Assembly: GCA_002355455.1 (NCBI GenBank)
Contig: AP017375.1
Coordinates: forward strand, 496,001-560,000
Reading direction: 5' to 3'
From: Stanieria sp. NIES-3757
Lineage (GTDB): Bacteria; Cyanobacteriota; Cyanobacteriia; Cyanobacteriales; Xenococcaceae
Length of the DNA stretch: 64,000 nt
The notes below the pieces were generated by a model. That model searched no databases and was not told where the DNA came from. It was given only the letters and a program-made list of their open reading frames with translations. The translations under genes were made by a program, and so were the position numbers. Positions 25,811 to 35,642 of the stretch are shown here, in pieces. Position 1 is the first letter of the stretch. The number at the start of each line of letters is the position of its first letter.

Positions 25811-25890
25811 AAATTCACCCAGGAACTCTGGTCGACGTAGGCACTGGAGGGGTTATCACCTGAACCAAGTTCAGTTGCTTGTACGTCCTA
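25811..25890. other. GC-rich structured intergenic island of unknown role
   Basis: Between pepF and the cbiX riboswitch lies about 80 bp that stands out from the AT-rich spacer. It contains three small hairpins: CCAG-GAACT-CTGG, AGG...CCT around GGGGTTATC, and CTGAAC-TTG-GTTCAG (minus-strand reading). TTCA and TGAA could also close a three-way junction on the plus strand. There is no open frame. It may be the pepF 3' end structure, part of the cbiX leader, or a separate small RNA. Confidence 0.35.
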
Positions 25891-25917
25891 TACTTAATAT
25901 TTCCAACTAATCAATAG

Positions 25918-27609
25918 TTATAAATCAAAAAACTGTCGCGATCGCTCCATGACTTGAGCTAGACAACCAGGTTCAAAAGGAGAAACTAAATTAGCTGATT
26001 TAACTAATGCCTGAAAAGGTGCTTGACCACCGCGCTGACAAAGAGCTATATATTCTGAAAGAGTATCTTGATAGTTTGATTCGGCTTTGACCCAAAACTG
26101 CATCGCACAACAAAGAGCCAAGGTGTAATCAATGTAATAAAAAGGATAACAATAAATGTGTAGCTTGGCTTGCCATAAACCACCTTGACTTGGATAAGCT
26201 AAATCTCCATATTTACGCCACGGCAAATAACGAGCTTCCATTTCCTGCCACATTTGGTTTCTTTCTTCAGGCGTGGCTTCGGGATTAGCGTAAACTAGAT
26301 GTTGAAAATGATCGACAGCGCAACCATAGGGTAAAAAGAGAATTGATTGTGCTAAATGAATTTGCCGAAATCGATCTGCGTCTCCATTAAAAAACTTATC
26401 CATCTGTGACCAAGTTAGAAATTCTAAACTCATTGAGTGAATTTCACAAGATTCTAAAGTCGGCCACAAATAATCTGATAAGGGTAGGTTACGACTCTGC
26501 CAATATTGGAACGCATGACCCATTTCGTGGGTAAATACTTCTACATCGCCTTTCGTACCGTTAAAATTGGCAAAGATATAAGGCACATTATAAGTTGGGA
26601 AACTAGTACAAAAACCACCACCAGCCTTACCAGGACGAGTTTTGAGATCGAGCAAATCAGCCTTAACCATCATCCGAAAGAAATCACCTAACTCTGGATG
26701 CATCGCATCAAACATTTGTTGTGCTTGCCCTAACATCCAATCATGTTCGCCATGAGGTTGAGGATTTCCGTTTAGATCGAAGACAGATTCATCCCAAAAG
26801 TAAATTTGTTCTAAATTGAGGTTTTCTGCTTTTTTAGCAATTATTTTGGTGGCTAAAGGCACTACTTCCTTGACTACTTCATCCCGATAACTTTGCACAT
26901 CTGCTTCGGTGTAATCAATTCTTTGTCTGCGTTTGTAACCTAAACCAATGTAATTGTCATAGCCTAATTTCCGTGCCATTTGGTGACGTAACTTTACCAG
27001 TTCATCATAGATGCCATCTAATTGATCTTGATGCTCGCTAAAAAACTGCCAACGCGCCTGTTCTGCTTGATGACGAATATTGCGATCGCTATCTTGGGTA
27101 TATTTGTCAATTCCAGAAAGATTAACAGTTTCTCCTGCAAATTCAATCGCTGCTGATGCCAACAATTCTACATACTGATTAACTAACTTTGATTCTTTGA
27201 CCAAATCTTCTTCAATGACGGGATCGAAAGTAGTAATATCAGCTTCCCATAAACTAAAAACGTGTTTACCTAAAATATCTTCCAATTCTGCCCGATTTTG
27301 ACTACTGAGTAACCTCCGTTTCATCTCAATTTCCAAAGCAGTTAATTTTGGTTGCAGTTCGTCACGATATTCCTGCGCTTGTTTGTAAGCTTCGTTGCGA
27401 GTATCCTGACTAAAATGAAGTGAAGTCAAAGCACTCCAACTTTCAAGACTACGGCGCAACCGATCCCATTGTTGTAAAGCTTGTTCCGTTTCTGTCCTAG
27501 TTGTTGAGCGGTCTAAAGCATTATTAATCGTTTGATATTCAGCTTTAATTTTTTCTATGGTAGGAGTTGCTACTTTGATATCGGCAAAATCAATGGTAGT
27601 TTGACTCAT
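25918..27609 (-). CDS. pepF: Oligoendopeptidase F-type M3 metallopeptidase
   Basis: A 563-residue M3B peptidase. The zinc site HEMGH lies near 361-365 in EVFTHEMGHAFQYW, with the third ligand in ESCEIHSMSLEFL about 25 residues later. The C-terminal YYIDYTLALCCAMQFW segment is typical. These enzymes cleave peptides of about 7-20 residues in the cytoplasm. Length is normal for the cyanobacterial M3 group. It begins at ATG 27609 and is transcribed toward the cbiX leader; no co-transcribed peptide transporter is seen, although the fused oligopeptide ATPase lies about 2 kb further along. Confidence 0.92.
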   Translation of the reverse strand: MSQTTIDFADIKVATPTIEKIKAEYQTINNALDRSTTRTETEQALQQWDRLRRSLESWSALTSLHFSQDTRNEAYKQAQEYRDELQPKLTALEIEMKRRLLSSQNRAELEDILGKHVFSLWEADITTFDPVIEEDLVKESKLVNQYVELLASAAIEFAGETVNLSGIDKYTQDSDRNIRHQAEQARWQFFSEHQDQLDGIYDELVKLRHQMARKLGYDNYIGLGYKRRQRIDYTEADVQSYRDEVVKEVVPLATKIIAKKAENLNLEQIYFWDESVFDLNGNPQPHGEHDWMLGQAQQMFDAMHPELGDFFRMMVKADLLDLKTRPGKAGGGFCTSFPTYNVPYIFANFNGTKGDVEVFTHEMGHAFQYWQSRNLPLSDYLWPTLESCEIHSMSLEFLTWSQMDKFFNGDADRFRQIHLAQSILFLPYGCAVDHFQHLVYANPEATPEERNQMWQEMEARYLPWRKYGDLAYPSQGGLWQAKLHIYCYPFYYIDYTLALCCAMQFWVKAESNYQDTLSEYIALCQRGGQAPFQALVKSANLVSPFEPGCLAQVMERSRQFFDL

Positions 27610-27675
27610 TTTTAACTAGGAAATAGGGCTACAGTTGAAATTTTAACGAAGTTTGGTAATTGAGAGTGAGACGAA

Positions 27676-27710
27676 AGCGGTCAGCTTCGCTTGCTGCGGA
27701 GCAGATCGCT
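27676..27710. repeat. Small palindromic repeat upstream of pepF
   Basis: AGCGGTCAGCTTCGC pairs with GCGGAGCAGATCGCT (12 of 15 positions) around a short loop. It is GC-rich against an AT-rich spacer and resembles the element inside the TldE-like gene in size and in its GATCGCT end. Confidence 0.5.
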
Positions 27711-27897
27711 TTTCTCAATATGATTTACATCCTGCCTATCTCCCCATTGGATTAAGAGATTAATGTCACTCTGAAAACTGGACAGTGATTGCTAATGCTT
27801 TAAGAGTAGAGGATAAATTGATTGAAAGATTAGGCTAATTAATCTTATTAGTATATATGTTTTATATAAATTGATCTCTTTACCGAGAAAGGAATGA

Positions 27898-28884
27898 TTA
27901 ATCTATCACTAACACTGCTGAACCATTAATTTTGCCTGTGCGTAAAGCTTCTAAAGCTTGATTAGCCTCAGTTAGAGGAAAAGGAGTTACTTCGGTATGA
28001 ATTGGAATTTGAGGAGCTAAACGAAGAAACTCTTCTCCGTCTTGGCGTGTGAGATTAGCAACCGAACGTAAAACTCGTTCTGACCACAAAATTTTATAGG
28101 GAAAGGAAGGAATATCGCTCATGTGGATGCCAGCACAGACAACTACACCTCCTTTAGCTACTTTTTGTAGAGCTGCTGGAACTAACTTACCCACAGGAGC
28201 AAAAATTATGGCTGCATCCAACTCTTCTGGTGGTAATTCTTCAGAACTACCAGCCCAAACTGCACCCAGATTCCGAGCGAATTGTTGCCCTTGAGTATCG
28301 CCCTGACGAGTAAAGGCATAAACTTCCTTGTTTTGATAACAAGCTACTTGGATCAAAATATGAGCAGCAGCACCAAAACCATAAAAACCAAGACGTTGTG
28401 CATCTCCAGTCATTCTGTAGGAGCGATAACCAATTAAACCAGCGCAAAGTAAAGGGGCTGCTTGTAAATCGGGATAATCATCGGGAATAGAAAAACAAAA
28501 ACCTTCGTCAGCTACTACATATTCAGCATAACCACCATCTAAATTATAGCCAGTGAATTGGGCGCGATCGCAAAGATTTTCTCTACTGGATAAACAATAA
28601 CGACAACAGTTACAGGTAGAACCTAACCAAGGGACACCAACACGGTTGCCAGGGATGAATTTGCTGACTTTTGCTCCTACTTGGTTCACTATTCCGACAA
28701 TTTGATGTCCTAAAATCAGAGGCAATTTAGGTTGAGGTAGTTCCCCATCTACAATATGTAAGTCGGTACGACAAACTGCACAAGCTCGGACTTTTAAGAG
28801 AACTTGTTCTGGTTGGGGAGTAGGCACAGGCAACTCTACTTCCCGTAGCGATTGACCTGGTGCGTCGAGAATCATAGCACGCAT
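27898..28884 (-). CDS. Zinc-dependent medium-chain alcohol dehydrogenase
   Basis: A 328-residue medium-chain dehydrogenase. Catalytic zinc ligands are Cys38 (AVCRTDLH) and His60 (LILGHQIVG); the usual GHE is GHQ here. Structural zinc cysteines lie at 91, 94, 97 and 105 in the STCNCCRYC...NLC block. The Rossmann segment is RLGFYGFGAAAHILIQVA. It resembles the cyanobacterial broad-substrate ADH group that reduces medium-chain aldehydes with NADPH; the true substrate is not shown. ATG at 28884 is used; an upstream TTG at 28899 would add five residues. It stands alone. Confidence 0.87.
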   Translation of the reverse strand: MRAMILDAPGQSLREVELPVPTPQPEQVLLKVRACAVCRTDLHIVDGELPQPKLPLILGHQIVGIVNQVGAKVSKFIPGNRVGVPWLGSTCNCCRYCLSSRENLCDRAQFTGYNLDGGYAEYVVADEGFCFSIPDDYPDLQAAPLLCAGLIGYRSYRMTGDAQRLGFYGFGAAAHILIQVACYQNKEVYAFTRQGDTQGQQFARNLGAVWAGSSEELPPEELDAAIIFAPVGKLVPAALQKVAKGGVVVCAGIHMSDIPSFPYKILWSERVLRSVANLTRQDGEEFLRLAPQIPIHTEVTPFPLTEANQALEALRTGKINGSAVLVID

Positions 28885-29189
28885 TACTTCTAGTCCCAAT
28901 TCTGTAAAAGAATTATAGCGAGTAAACAGTAGAAGTTCGATTATTTTTTTTACGTAAAAATTGATTTGGATTAATAAGATTTTGTATTTCAGGAAAGTGT
29001 TTTTTTGTTTTTAAAAAGATTAATTGAATTTGATGAAAATTAATCTTACTAATTAAGTAATTACTTAATGGTTATGCAATAGATAGATTTTTTTGACAAA
29101 GTAATTATACTCTTGAAGTTAAATGTTTATCTGTGTAAACAAAATTAAAAGTAAAACTTTATTTTGACCATAATTTTGCTAATATATAA

Positions 29190-29390
29190 GTGTAGCAGTT
29201 GATTGAAACTTCATACTAAACAAAGTGGTAATGCTTCTTTAAGCAGTATAGCTAAGTCCAAAGGACAGTTCTTGAAAATAAAGAAGTAGAGCAAGCTACA
29301 CAGTTAAGTAAATGGTTGTGGAGGAAACTTTGTCAAATCCAATAAAAACTGAATGACGGGCTGAGTCAAGGGGAGATTCAGTCCGTCATT
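29190..29390 (+). ncRNA. Candidate non-coding RNA upstream of ftsH
   Basis: In the 814-bp gap between the ADH gene and ftsH, GTGTAGC at 29190-29196 can pair with GCTACAC at 29295-29301 and enclose two hairpins (TGCT-TCTTTA-AGCA and GTCC-AAA-GGAC). A strong terminator-like stem follows at 29352-29390. Only a 14-codon frame (MVVEETLSNPIKTE) lies between. The outer 290 bp on the left and 320 bp on the right (to 29713) are very AT-rich and show no gene. Strand and ends are inference; it might instead be an ftsH leader. Confidence 0.35.
29352..29390. terminator. Strong hairpin, probable terminator
   Basis: AATGACGGGCTGA pairs with TCAGTCCGTCATT as 13 bp (one G-U) with a 13-nt loop. On the plus strand an AT-rich run follows; on the minus strand a TTTTT run follows, so it could stop transcription from either side. 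Confidence 0.7.
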
Positions 29391-29713
29391 ATATTATTAG
29401 TTGTCAAGTTTATTTAAAACAATAAACGATTGTGAGATAATAAAAGTCAAACTAATTCTGATTTTTTTGAAAAATATTTTTAAATTTTAGTAGTTGAAGA
29501 TTATTAATCTAATTAATTGATAGTTTTACTTAAAATAAATTATTAAAAAAGTAGAAATTCACAACCGAACTGACAATAAATTTTATTGCGAAATCAGCCT
29601 ATCGCAAACAAATTAAAATAAATAATTATTTTTTTATTTAATATAAATTTATAAAACAGAATTATATTTATCGATTTTTTAAGACAAATTATCAAAAAAA
29701 GGAGCGACGAACT

Positions 29714-31576
29714 ATGAGTCGCGATCGCAAACTTCCAACTCAACGACCTCAATTTAACCGATTTAGTTGGACTTTAATTATCCTATTAAGCTCTTTAATC
29801 TTCTTCAATTTATTTGCCTTGCCAATTACACAGCCAAATCAGCAATCCTATAGTCAATTCATTGATTTAGTAGAAGCCGATCGCGTTGTTGGTGTGACAA
29901 TTAGTAACGATAAAATTGAATATAAACTCAAGTCAAACACAACTCAAAACCAGCACGAACAGGTTTTTACTACGATACCCATTCCTCAAGATACAGATTT
30001 ACCTAAACTTCTGCGTCAACATCAGGTAGAATTTTCGGCTCTGCCTGCTAATAGCAATGGTGGATTTTGGGTAATTTTACCATGGTTATTTTTCTTTTTT
30101 CTTTTCTGGGGGCTTCTGAGTTCACTTTTTGGTGGAAGTCAAGAAGGTGGCAGCTCGGCTGCTTTTACTATTGGTAGAAGTAAAGCTCGCATTTACTCAG
30201 AAGGAAAGATGGGTGTTACTTTCAACGATGTAGCTGGAGTAGATGAAGCTAAGACCGAACTACAGGAGATTGTTGATTTTTTACAACATAGCAGTAAATA
30301 TGTTCGTTTGGGTGCAAAGATTCCGAAAGGAGTGTTGTTAGTAGGTCCACCAGGTACAGGCAAAACTTTACTAGCTAAAGCGATCGCAGGAGAAGCAGGA
30401 GTTCCCTTTTTTAGTATTTCTGGTTCGGAATTTATTGAGTTATTTGTTGGAGTTGGTGCCTCGCGAGTAAGAGATTTATTTGAACAGGCAAAACGACAAG
30501 CACCTGCGATCGTTTTTATTGATGAACTCGATGCTTTGGGTAAATCTAGAGCTGCTTCTGGTTCGCTCATAGCTAGTAATGACGAGAGAGAACAAACTCT
30601 CAACCAATTATTGGCAGAAATGGATGGTTTTGACCCCAATGCAGGAGTAATTCTCCTGGCTGCTACTAATCGTCCCGAAGTGCTTGACCGTGCTTTATTG
30701 CGTCCTGGTCGTTTTGATCGCCGTATTTTGGTAGATCGTCCTGATAAATCTGGTCGTTTGGCAATTTTAGAAGTACACGCTAGAACAGTAAAATTAGCTG
30801 AAGATGTCGATCTAGGTATTTTGGCAGCCCGTACTCCTGGTTTTGCTGGCGCAGATTTAGCTAATTTAATTAATGAAGCTGCTTTACTGGCTGCTAGGAA
30901 AGATCGTTCTGCGGTGATGATGGCAGATTTTAATGAAGCGATTGAAAGAATTTTGACAGGTTTAGAGAAAAAATCGCGAGTATTAAATGAAATTGAGAAA
31001 AAGACTGTTGCTTATCACGAAGTCGGTCATGCCATAATTGCTACGTTAATGCCTGGTGCAGAAAAAGTAGAGAAAATTTCGATTGTGCCACGGGGAATAG
31101 GAGCATTGGGTTATACGCTGCAATTACCTGAAGAAGATCGTTTTTTAATGTTAGAAGATGAAATTCGTGGTCGTATTACCACTTTATTAGGAGGACGTGC
31201 TGCTGAAGAATTAGTTTTTGGTAAAGTGTCTACAGGAGCAAGCGACGATATTCAAAAAGCTACCGATCTGGCTGAAAGATTTGTTACCATCTACGGCATG
31301 AGCGATCGCTTGGGTCCTATTGCCTTTGAAAAGATACAAGAGCAGTTTTTAGAAGGTTTAACTAACCCTCGCCGTTCGATTAGCCCCAAAATTGCTGAAG
31401 AAATTGACCAAGAGGTAAAAATATTGGTAGAAGGAGCGCATCAAAATGCTTTAATTTTATTGCAGCAAAATCGAAAATTACTTGAAGAGATAGCTCAATT
31501 GTTACTAGAACAAGAAGTTTTAGAAGGAGAACAACTGCGATCGCGACTTCAACGAGCTATTATAAGTCTGATCTGA
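29714..31576 (+). CDS. ftsH: FtsH AAA+ zinc metalloprotease
   Basis: A 620-residue FtsH. It has an N-terminal membrane helix (about 17-37), a lumenal/periplasmic segment, and a second helix (about 118-136). The AAA module has Walker A GPPGTGKT at 211-218, Walker [12 protein letters not shown] and an SRH region with [18 protein letters not shown]. The protease domain has HEVGH at 435-439. It degrades damaged membrane proteins in thylakoid or plasma membrane; cyanobacteria have four paralogues and I do not assign a number. A good ribosome site (AGGAGCG) precedes ATG 29714. It follows a long AT-rich leader that may carry regulatory RNA. Confidence 0.95.
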   Translation: MSRDRKLPTQRPQFNRFSWTLIILLSSLIFFNLFALPITQPNQQSYSQFIDLVEADRVVGVTISNDKIEYKLKSNTTQNQHEQVFTTIPIPQDTDLPKLLRQHQVEFSALPANSNGGFWVILPWLFFFFLFWGLLSSLFGGSQEGGSSAAFTIGRSKARIYSEGKMGVTFNDVAGVDEAKTELQEIVDFLQHSSKYVRLGAKIPKGVLLVGPPGTGKTLLAKAIAGEAGVPFFSISGSEFIELFVGVGASRVRDLFEQAKRQAPAIVFIDELDALGKSRAASGSLIASNDEREQTLNQLLAEMDGFDPNAGVILLAATNRPEVLDRALLRPGRFDRRILVDRPDKSGRLAILEVHARTVKLAEDVDLGILAARTPGFAGADLANLINEAALLAARKDRSAVMMADFNEAIERILTGLEKKSRVLNEIEKKTVAYHEVGHAIIATLMPGAEKVEKISIVPRGIGALGYTLQLPEEDRFLMLEDEIRGRITTLLGGRAAEELVFGKVSTGASDDIQKATDLAERFVTIYGMSDRLGPIAFEKIQEQFLEGLTNPRRSISPKIAEEIDQEVKILVEGAHQNALILLQQNRKLLEEIAQLLLEQEVLEGEQLRSRLQRAIISLI

Positions 31577-31618
31577 ATTAAATTTTAGCAAGGGGTAACA
31601 GCTTGGAAAGTTTTCATG

Positions 31619-31765
31619 TCAATTCCAATGAGTCTCCCCTGGAAATAGCAAATAATCCATCATTATTTCACTGTCACTCATTTCAGCTTTTCCTTCTTTT
31701 TGATACCAGTCATCTCCGAGAACAAAAATTGTAACTATCAGCGTTTCCAAGTCTATGCTATTGAT
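31619..31765 (-). pseudogene. Transposase N-terminal fragment
   Basis: On the minus strand an open piece reads IDLETLIVTIFVLGDDWYQ, then KAEMSDSEIMMDYLLFPG, and ends in TGA at 31619. The 'TIFxLxDDWY...LSDSEI' pattern is that of the N-terminus of DDE transposases of the IS4/IS5/IS982 kind. Only about 45 residues remain, with no DDE domain and no start codon in place (ATA). It lies in the 338-bp gap between ftsH and the molybdoenzyme gene. Confidence 0.5.
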
Positions 31766-31914
31766 GAGGAGGGATATTTGATGATAAGTGTGGTAACTTT
31801 ACCTCTTCTGTCTTTTGCTCACTTTTTCCTAATTCACATTAGACGTAGTAGATTATTTACCAAAACTTTGTTTCCGTGACTCCATCTAGCTAGCTTTGAT
31901 ACAAAAGAAACTCC

Positions 31915-34185
31915 ATGAACCAAGATCCCAAAGCCATTAATAATCATAGTGCGATCGATGGTAAACCAAATCAGGATACCCCTGAAATAGGCGGTGGTTT
32001 GCCAGTTGTTGAATATTGGGCAAGACATACTCTTTCTCCAGAAGGATTAAAATTGTGGCAAACTCTATTTCATAAAAGTGCTTGCCTTTCTTGTTCTTGG
32101 GGAACAGGAGGACAAAAAGGAGGTTTTACTAACGAAGTAGGGGAAAAAGTTCAGCGTTGTATGAAGAGTGTGGAATCGATCTCCGCAGAAATTCAGCCTC
32201 CCATCTCAACTCAATTTTTTGCCCATCAAACTATTACTCAATTACAAGGACTTTCTTCTTTAGAAGCGGATCGATTAGGTAGATGGAGTTTTTCTGTTAT
32301 TTTGCGTTCGGGTAAATCTAATTACGAACATATTACTTGGTCAGAAATTTATCAAATTGCTACGGCAGCTTTTCAAAAACCACCAGAAAGAGTTGCTTCT
32401 TATAGTTCGGGTCGTTCTTCCAATGAATCTGCTTATCTGTTGCAACTGATGATGCGGGCATTAGGTTCTAATAATTTAGCCGACTGTTCCGATCTTTGCC
32501 ATGCCCCTTCTACTTTTGGTTTGAAACAGATGTTTGGCAGTGGGACATCGATGGTTAGTTTGGAGAGTTTAAAAGAAACTGATTGTGTAGTCTTGGTTGG
32601 TGCTAACCCCTCTTACAATCATCCGCGCTTGATGAATGAACTGATTAAGTTGCGCGATAAAGGAGGTAAAGTAATTGTAATCAATCCAGTCAGAGAAATA
32701 GGATTAGTTAAATTTGGTTCTCCTTCTTTTCCTGTTACCTCTTTAATTCAAGGTTCAGAAATTGCTTCATTGTATCTACAACCGATCCCTGGTAGTGATG
32801 TTGCTTTATTTGTAGGTATTCAAAAATCTTTAATTGAAAAAAATTTAGTTGATTACAAATATTTGCGATCGCATACGGAAAATTGGGAAGAAGTAATCGA
32901 ACACGTCAACCAAACATCTTGGGATGAGATAACTACAGTTTGTGGTGTCTCTCAAGCAGAAATTGAAACTGCTGCTAGCATCATCGGTTCATCTCCCAAA
33001 GTAGTTTTTGCTTGGGCAATGGGCATCACACAACATGAAAATGGCGTAGATAATGTTTATAGTATTGCCAACACTGCTTTATTAACAGGTAATGCTGGTA
33101 AAGAAGGTGCGGGAACTATGCCTATTAGAGGTCATTCTAACGTTCAGGGTTTCGGTTCAATGGGCGTTACTGTTCGCCTAAAACAAGAAATTCAGCAAGC
33201 GTTAGAAAAACTTTTAGGTCGTCCTCTTAGTCGCGTTCAAGGTTATGATACCAGAGCATTAATTGAAGCAGCAGACCGAGATGAAATAGATACTCTGATT
33301 TGTGTGGGTGGTAATTTATATGCAGCCAATCCCGACTCAACCCAAGCTAAACGGGCATTAGGTAAGATAAAAACGATTATTTATTTAGCAACTAAACCTA
33401 ATTTAGGACATTTTCAGGGATTAGCCCAAGAAAATACAATTATTATTCCTGTCCTGAATCGTTTTGAAAATCCTCATAAAACTACTACCGAATCAGGTAA
33501 TAACTTTGTTCGCCTCAACGATGAAGGTACAACCCATCTCAAAAATGCAGATCTCATTTCTGAAGTAGAATTTATCACCGAACTTGCCCATCTTATTCAC
33601 GGCGAATACCCCGTTAATTGGCGTAAACTGCAAGATACTAAATATGTTCGGCAACTAATCGCCCAAACAATTCCAGGATTTGAAAATATGGCGAATCTTG
33701 ATCAAACTAAGCAAGAATTTACGATTGGCGGACGCATTTTTACTGAACCTAAATTTGCTACTTCCTCTGGTAAAGCTGCTATGTTTGTTACACCGTTACC
33801 TCAACTCGATCTTCCTCATCCCAAAGCGTTTAAAATTCCCGATTCCAAAAAGAGTGTAGTAGTTGCTTTAATAACTGGACGCAGTTATTCTCAACATAAT
33901 ACGGTTGTTTACAAAGTTGCTGATAAATATCGAGGAATTCCCCATCGCAACTGTATCTTGATGAATCAAATTGATGCTGAAATTGCTGGAATCAAAGAAC
34001 ATCAGAGAGTTACAGTTCAGGCAGATGCAGGAAAGTTAGAAAATGTCGAGGTGATTTTTGGTGCAGTACGTCAAGGTGCAGCTTTGATGTTTTATCCCGA
34101 AGTTAATGCTATTTTCAAAGCCAGAATAGATGGGCGTTGCGGTACTCCTGCTTTTAAACGAGTTCCTGCTGTAGTATATGCATAA
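31915..34185 (+). CDS. FdhF/YdeP-family molybdopterin oxidoreductase
   Basis: A 756-residue molybdopterin enzyme of the FdhF/YdeP group. It has the N-terminal LFHKSACLSCSWGTGGQKGGF segment and the core VASYSSGRSSNESAYLLQLMMRALGSNN. ADCSDLCHAPSTFGLK and GNAGKEGAGTMPIRGHSNVQG, typical bis-MGD contacts, follow. A C-terminal molydop-binding domain carries GRSYSQHNT. It is usually annotated as a formate-dehydrogenase-like oxidoreductase; E. coli YdeP is linked to acid resistance, but the substrate is unknown. Fe-S ligation is uncertain because only a CxxC is visible near the N-terminus. moaC, needed for its cofactor, lies 5 kb away. Confidence 0.88.
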   Translation: MNQDPKAINNHSAIDGKPNQDTPEIGGGLPVVEYWARHTLSPEGLKLWQTLFHKSACLSCSWGTGGQKGGFTNEVGEKVQRCMKSVESISAEIQPPISTQFFAHQTITQLQGLSSLEADRLGRWSFSVILRSGKSNYEHITWSEIYQIATAAFQKPPERVASYSSGRSSNESAYLLQLMMRALGSNNLADCSDLCHAPSTFGLKQMFGSGTSMVSLESLKETDCVVLVGANPSYNHPRLMNELIKLRDKGGKVIVINPVREIGLVKFGSPSFPVTSLIQGSEIASLYLQPIPGSDVALFVGIQKSLIEKNLVDYKYLRSHTENWEEVIEHVNQTSWDEITTVCGVSQAEIETAASIIGSSPKVVFAWAMGITQHENGVDNVYSIANTALLTGNAGKEGAGTMPIRGHSNVQGFGSMGVTVRLKQEIQQALEKLLGRPLSRVQGYDTRALIEAADRDEIDTLICVGGNLYAANPDSTQAKRALGKIKTIIYLATKPNLGHFQGLAQENTIIIPVLNRFENPHKTTTESGNNFVRLNDEGTTHLKNADLISEVEFITELAHLIHGEYPVNWRKLQDTKYVRQLIAQTIPGFENMANLDQTKQEFTIGGRIFTEPKFATSSGKAAMFVTPLPQLDLPHPKAFKIPDSKKSVVVALITGRSYSQHNTVVYKVADKYRGIPHRNCILMNQIDAEIAGIKEHQRVTVQADAGKLENVEVIFGAVRQGAALMFYPEVNAIFKARIDGRCGTPAFKRVPAVVYA

Positions 34186-34233
34186 TTATTAGATTGCCAG
34201 TTCTTCTATAAAACAAGATTGAGGTAGCTAAAA

Positions 34234-35397
34234 CTAACTAACAAATTTCTCTAATCGCTTTAATCCTTCTTGAATTGTTTTTAAATCTGTGGCATAGGAA
34301 AGACGAATACAATTATCTGCACCAAAAGCAATTCCAGGAATCGCTGCTACTTGTTGTTCTTCAAGTAAAGCATTACAAAATTCTAAAGAAGTCATGCCTG
34401 TTTTTCTAATATCAATAAATAGGTAAAATGCACCGTAGGGTTTAGGACAACTTAATTTGGAAATGCTACTAATTGCCTCATACATTACTTGTCTTCTTAC
34501 GGTAAAAGCTTCAAGCATTTCTTGAACACAAGCTTGAGAATGGTTTAAAGCTGCGATCGCTCCATATTGAGCAAAGGTGCAAACATTAGAAGTACTATGA
34601 CCTTGTATTTTGATTGTAGCGTCAATTAATTCTACGGGTGCAGCAGCGTAACCTAATCGCCAACCAGTCATGGAATAACTTTTCGCAAAACCATTACTAG
34701 TAATTGTTCGTTCAAATATTTCGGGAGAAATCGAACCAATGCTGAGGTGTTCGACACCATCGTAGAGAATTTTTTCGTAAATTTCGTCAGAAATAACTAA
34801 TAAGTCGCGTTCAACAATGATTTCTGCTATGGTACGAATTTCTTCGGGAGTATAAACTGTTCCTGTGGGATTAGAAGGAGAATTGAGGATAAATATTTTA
34901 GTTTTGGGCGTAATTGCAGCTTTTAATTGTTCGGGAGTGATTTTATAGTCGTTTTCAGCTAAAGTTTCTACAATTACTGGTGTTCCTCCTGCGAGTTTCA
35001 CCATTTCTGGATAACTCAACCAATAGGGTGCAGGAATAATAACTTCATCCCCATTCTCAATTAATGCCAAGATAGTATTAAATAAAGAATGTTTTCCGCC
35101 ATTGGTCACAATAATATTTTCTGGCTGATAATTGATCTTGTTATCAATCTGTAACTTACAAGCGATCGCTCTCCTCAATTCTGGTTCACCTGCTGCTGCA
35201 CCGTAGCGAGTTTTTCCTGAGTCTAAAGCTTGTTTGGCAGCCTCAGAAATATGTGCTGGAGTCGGAAAATCTGGTTCACCGGCACTGAAGCTACAAACAT
35301 CAATGCCTTCTGCTTTCATCGCTTTGGCTTTTGCTGCGATCGCTAGTGTTAAGGAAGGGGTTATTTGACTTACTCTTGCTGCTAATTTCATCTTCAA
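34234..35397 (-). CDS. aspC: Aspartate-type PLP aminotransferase
   Basis: A 387-residue class I aminotransferase of the thermophile-type AspAT group (1-beta). It shows [16 protein letters not shown], then [15 protein letters not shown], the cofactor-binding [11 protein letters not shown] and [14 protein letters not shown], and the lysine in [17 protein letters not shown] near residue 237. The C-terminal substrate-binding Arg is in NCIRLSYAT. It likely converts aspartate and 2-oxoglutarate, and related enzymes also use prephenate. Start ATG at 35397. It converges on the molybdoenzyme gene with a 48-bp gap. Confidence 0.9.
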   Translation of the reverse strand: MKMKLAARVSQITPSLTLAIAAKAKAMKAEGIDVCSFSAGEPDFPTPAHISEAAKQALDSGKTRYGAAAGEPELRRAIACKLQIDNKINYQPENIIVTNGGKHSLFNTILALIENGDEVIIPAPYWLSYPEMVKLAGGTPVIVETLAENDYKITPEQLKAAITPKTKIFILNSPSNPTGTVYTPEEIRTIAEIIVERDLLVISDEIYEKILYDGVEHLSIGSISPEIFERTITSNGFAKSYSMTGWRLGYAAAPVELIDATIKIQGHSTSNVCTFAQYGAIAALNHSQACVQEMLEAFTVRRQVMYEAISSISKLSCPKPYGAFYLFIDIRKTGMTSLEFCNALLEEQQVAAIPGIAFGADNCIRLSYATDLKTIQEGLKRLEKFVS

Positions 35398-35545
35398 TCA
35401 AATTTAAGATTTTTCTAACTACACGCCCGACTGCCCAAAGTATAGTTTCTCAAAGTCTAATCGAATTTAAATAATTCATGGTATTTTTCTTCACAATTTC
35501 CAAAATTAGATTGTCTAAGATTTATTAATTCTAGTGATGATAACT

Positions 35546-35574
35546 GTACAGACGTAACATGTTACATCTCGACT
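35546..35574. repeat. 28-bp palindromic repeat, copy B
   Basis: This segment shares GACGTAACATGTTAC with copy A at 24530 and keeps inverted arms (GTACAGA.../...TCTCGAC). It is followed by ACTGGTAACTAGTCACT, similar to the ACTGGTCACT run after copy A. It lies in the divergent gap between aspC and the sugar ABC ATPase gene. Confidence 0.55.
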
Positions 35575-35642
35575 GGTAACTAGTCACTAATGATTGATAG
35601 TATGCTAGGCGAAACGAGAATTATTATGTTATCTGAATCGTA

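Noticed and set aside
25811-25890. Glutamine-type (glnA/downstream-peptide) riboswitch
   Set aside because: A possible three-way junction and GACGTAGG are suggestive, but the conserved GACGGAAGTAGG is not present and the plus strand leads into the back of pepF.
30193-30639. 148-codon frame opposite ftsH
   Set aside because: Lies entirely inside the FtsH AAA module on the other strand; shadow frame.
31577-31914. Intact gene between ftsH and the molybdoenzyme
   Set aside because: Only a 45-residue transposase-like fragment without start is visible.
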